From positions 1 to 8,968 of the forward strand of contig DGHT01000023.1 in NCBI GenBank assembly GCA_002392765.1: a stretch of 8,968 nt of DNA, written 5' to 3'. This DNA is from Verrucomicrobia bacterium UBA3841. GTDB taxonomy: Bacteria; Verrucomicrobiota; Kiritimatiellia; RFP12; UBA1067. A program made the translations under genes and the position numbers. Below are positions 7,060 through 8,968 of this stretch, piece after piece. The notes beneath the pieces were generated by a model. The model did not search any database and was not told where the DNA came from. It saw only the letters and a list, made by a program, of their open reading frames with translations. Numbering within the stretch: position 1 is the stretch's first letter; each line of letters opens with the position of its first letter.

Positions 7060-8064
7060 ATGAAACTCGGAATTGCGATGCATCCCGAAAAGTGGAGCGA
7101 CCGTCATCTCGCCATGGCGCGGCAGCTCGGCTGCGAGACCGTGATAGCGTGGGTGCCTTTCGGAGCGGGCGACGGCGTGTGGCATGCCGAGGATTTCGAG
7201 CGCATATTCCTTCAGGCGAAGAAGCACGGCCTTGTACTTGAGGGGATCGAGAACTTCCATCCCCAGCACATCGACCATGTCGTCCTTGATGAGCCGGGGA
7301 AAGAAGCGCAGATGGCGAATCTCGTCAAGACTGTCGCCAATGCAGGCGAGGTCGGGATCAAGTGCTTCGGCTACAACTTCAGCTGCTGCGGCGTTCAGGG
7401 CTACTATTCCGAAGTCAACAACGGCGACGGACGCGGCGCGGCGGCCATCAAGAAGTTCGACGAAGACAAGGTGGATCATTCGCCGCTTCCCTCGCGCCGG
7501 TTCTGGTTCAACACCGAGATCGAGCGCAGAAGCGCCGTGGATGTTCTGCCGCCAACTACGCCGGAGCAGCACTGGGGCAGGCTGAAGTATTTCCTCGAGA
7601 ACCTCTGCCCCGTCGCCGAGAAATACGGCATGAAGCTTTGCGCCCATCCTGATGATCCGCCGATCGAGTACCTGAAGGGCACGTTCCGTCCGCTAACGTC
7701 CGTGGAAGGGATGAGAAAGCTGCTCGCGCTCGTCGATTCGCCTGCCAACTGCCTTGAATTCTGCCAGGGCACGATCTCGACCATGCGCGGCATCGACATC
7801 TACGCTGCCATCGAGGAGTTCGCGTCGTCTGGGAGGATTGGCTACGTGCATTTCCGCAACACGTCTGGCACCTTGCCGCGCTACAGCGAAGTGTTCATCG
7901 ACGACGGATACGTCGACATGAAGCGGGCGATGGCGATCTACGAAAAGTGCGGATTTACTGGTACGATCATTCCCGACCACACTCCGCGCCTCGATGCTGC
8001 AGACTTCTGGGAGACGGGAATGGCCTTCGCCCTCGGATATATGCGCGGCATAATGCCATCGTGA
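7060..8064 (+). CDS. uxuA: Mannonate dehydratase (UxuA family)
   Basis: 334-residue TIM-barrel enzyme expected to dehydrate D-mannonate to 2-keto-3-deoxy-D-gluconate in the cytoplasm. Family marks are HPDDPP (196-201), EFCQGT with Cys235, YVHFRN with His264, DDGYVDM (281-287) and PDHTPR (305-310). His196, Cys235, His264 and Asp306 sit where UxuA proteins bind the catalytic divalent metal, and His307 is near the expected catalytic position. At 334 residues it is shorter than the E. coli type (394). Short UxuA-like proteins are known, but a related sugar-acid dehydratase or isomerase role cannot be excluded. GAGGGAG (7046-7052) lies inside the end of the SDR gene, and only one base separates that stop from this ATG, so the two are almost surely co-translated. 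With the SDR it would form the last two steps from fructuronate to KDG. Confidence 0.87.
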   Translation: MKLGIAMHPEKWSDRHLAMARQLGCETVIAWVPFGAGDGVWHAEDFERIFLQAKKHGLVLEGIENFHPQHIDHVVLDEPGKEAQMANLVKTVANAGEVGIKCFGYNFSCCGVQGYYSEVNNGDGRGAAAIKKFDEDKVDHSPLPSRRFWFNTEIERRSAVDVLPPTTPEQHWGRLKYFLENLCPVAEKYGMKLCAHPDDPPIEYLKGTFRPLTSVEGMRKLLALVDSPANCLEFCQGTISTMRGIDIYAAIEEFASSGRIGYVHFRNTSGTLPRYSEVFIDDGYVDMKRAMAIYEKCGFTGTIIPDHTPRLDAADFWETGMAFALGYMRGIMPS

Positions 8065-8172
8065 TGAACTACGCTTCTTGGATTCTGCGGGGACCCCATA
8101 ATCGAACATGAATGTGGGTAAACAGAAGATTGCGTTGGGATGCTATACCGATCCGAAATGAGGACTGCTGAA
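8065..8172 (+). other. Gene-poor gap after uxuA with two tiny ORFs
   Basis: About 108 bases without a convincing gene. An ATG overlaps the uxuA stop (TGATG, 8062-8066) and opens 15 codons ending at 8111. A second ATG at 8108 opens 17 codons ending at 8161 and reads KIALGCYTDPK near its end, which resembles the start of a TIM-barrel sugar enzyme but stops at once. There is no strong hairpin with a T-run, so no terminator is called. GAGG at 8160-8163 is the ribosome binding site for the ORF at 8173. Confidence 0.35.
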
Positions 8173-8255
8173 ATGAGAATTCAATGCGGAACAATTCATA
8201 TAGTGGCGCTGGCCGCTCTCGCCGTCGGCGCGGCGGCTGGATGGTCCGCGGCGGG

Positions 8256-8435
8256 GCGTGGAGAGAAGAGAAATGCTTGCCCGCCGTAGCCTTGGCGAAG
8301 GCGGGTGGGAATGTGGAAACAGCCAATGTTGGTAGGGCGCGATCACCGGTATCACCCGAACAAAGTGAGCCGCGCAAGCGGTCGCTAGAGGTGTGCGCGA
8401 CAAATGGTAGGGCGAGTCGTCCCGCGACCGCTGCC
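8256..8435 (+). repeat. Repeat-rich insert-like segment in the linker of the coiled-coil gene
   Basis: Approximate bounds. This stretch separates the signal-encoding part from the coiled-coil part and reads like non-coding DNA: it has a palindrome (8279-8305), two copies of GGTAGGGCG (8331-8339 and 8406-8414), a 9-base inverted repeat (AGCGGTCGC 8377-8385 and GCGACCGCT 8424-8432) and a small hairpin GGGCGAGTCGTCCC (8410-8423). From memory, the palindrome and the GGTAGGGCG words resemble small intergenic repeats common in uncultured gut and environmental genomes. That needs a search to confirm. Ends and target duplications cannot be set by eye. Confidence 0.5.
8279..8305. repeat. REP-like interrupted palindrome
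   Basis: CCCGCC (8280-8285) pairs with GGCGGG (8300-8305). Inside, GCCTT (8289-8293) can pair with AAGGC (8298-8302) around a GGCG loop, an alternative fold sharing bases with the outer stem. Both strands translate to Ala-rich peptides (AVALAKAGG on +, AFAKATAG on -), a mark I associate with dispersed palindromic repeats rather than protein code. Confidence 0.6.
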
Positions 8436-8968
8436 GAAAAGTCGAAGGTAACCGACGCCGAGCTTGCGGCGCTGCGGGACAAGGCTGCTTCGCTCGACAA
8501 GGAACTAAAAGAGCTGCTCGCCGCCAGGGAGAGAAAGGCGAAGGCGGATGCGCAGAAGGCGGGCGGCGGAGATTCGCAAAAGGATAAGCCGGAAGTCTCC
8601 GCCGACGAAGCATTGGAAAAGTGCGAGACGTACGGAGAGCTGAAGCGGCGCTATCCAAATGTGTGGAAGCAGTGGCACGGCAAGTTGGCAGAGCATGCTG
8701 AGCGCGTTCTCGAGAAATACGACAACTGGAGAACACGCATGTCGGAGCTCGATGTTTCGTCCATGACAGAAGAGGAAATGGAGAACCACGCACGTTTGAT
8801 GGAACTATACGAGCGGAAATATTCCCTTATGCGCGAGACCGAACTTTGCGATGACGACGAAATGACGGTCGCGCGGTTCAAGGAAAACCGCGACGAGATG
8901 GATCGGCTTGGCGAAGAGGGGCGAAAGCTCATGGTCGCAGAACGCAACACGCTTCTGCGCATCACGGC

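Larger units (their letters stand above)
8173..8968 (+). pseudogene. Exported coiled-coil protein, frameshifted between signal sequence and body; runs off the window
   Basis: ATG at 8173, 9 bases after GAGG (8160-8163), opens a typical signal or anchor sequence: MRIQCG, then a hydrophobic core (IVALAALAVGAAAGW), then basic residues. That frame stops at TAG 8287-8289. One frame over, an uninterrupted ORF is open from 8172 to the window end. From about 8448 it reads as a highly charged, alpha-helical, coiled-coil-like protein (LAALRDKAASLDKELKELLAA, Lys/Ala/Glu-rich linker, then GELKRRYPNVWKQWHG and further helices such as SSMTEEEMENHARLMELYER). Starts in the second frame (8184, 8241) lack a good binding site and give an Arg-rich, non-signal N-terminus. 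The simplest reading is one gene for a membrane-anchored or exported coiled-coil protein whose linker took a repeat insertion of 3n+2 bases. A sequencing error or use of a weak start are alternatives. I recognise no named family. Confidence 0.55.

Noticed and set aside
8075..8102. Possible promoter after uxuA (TTCTTG ... CATAAT)
   Set aside because: Both boxes match weakly and such pairs are expected by chance; there is no supporting context beyond the gap itself.
8256..8292. Programmed -1 frameshift joining the signal and coiled-coil frames
   Set aside because: No slippery heptamer of the X XXY YYZ type is visible before the TAG at 8287, and the frame change coincides with repeat DNA, so insertion or error is simpler.
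1..8968. CRISPR array, tRNA, rRNA or transposase gene
   Set aside because: None was seen on either strand: no regularly spaced repeats, no cloverleaf-like segment and no transposase motif.

Overview
The window is about 9 kb of GC-rich bacterial DNA with one gene direction throughout (+). It looks like a carbohydrate-utilisation operon from a host- or sediment-associated member of the Planctomycetes-Verrucomicrobia-Chlamydiae group. A gut-type Kiritimatiellota/Lentisphaerae relative is my best guess. That guess rests on gene style (a Tat-exported metallophosphoesterase, a very large secreted glycosidase with an Fn3-like tail, an ACS-type MFS carrier, a short UxuA) and on the small dispersed-looking repeats between and inside genes. 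No rRNA or marker gene is present to confirm it.

Layout: (1) 3-392, the 3' end of a gene that starts before the window. (2) 393-494, a short leader with a strong Shine-Dalgarno and a 43-codon ORF (404-535) that runs into the next gene. (3) 495-1988, a Tat-signal calcineurin-like metallophosphoesterase. (4) 1998-4946, a secreted two-headed enzyme: a GH28-like right-handed beta-helix, then a clan GH-A TIM barrel, then a short Fn3-like tail. (5) 4947-6182, an MFS transporter starting on the base after the previous stop. (6) 6231-7058, a short-chain dehydrogenase. (7) 7060-8064, a mannonate dehydratase (UxuA family). (8) 8065-8172, a gene-poor gap. (9) 8173 to the window end, an exported coiled-coil protein whose signal sequence and body lie in different frames, with a repeat-rich stretch (about 8256-8435) between them.

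How the genes may work together (inference): genes 4-7 make a coherent uronate path. The exported glycosidase would release uronic acid-containing sugars from a glycan, and the carrier would import the uronate or uronide. The SDR would reduce fructuronate to mannonate, and UxuA would dehydrate mannonate to 2-keto-3-deoxygluconate. The isomerase (UxaC) and the later KDG kinase/aldolase are not in the window. Spacings of 9, 0, 48 and 1 bases, with a recognisable ribosome binding site before each gene, support a single transcript. Its promoter must lie in the leader or upstream of the window. I see no convincing terminator.

The most notable points are the GH28-like/GH-A fusion, the apparently repeat-interrupted and frameshifted gene at the right end, and two kinds of small tandem repeat: five degenerate 8-mers inside the transporter's central loop and a doubled 12-mer before the SDR gene.
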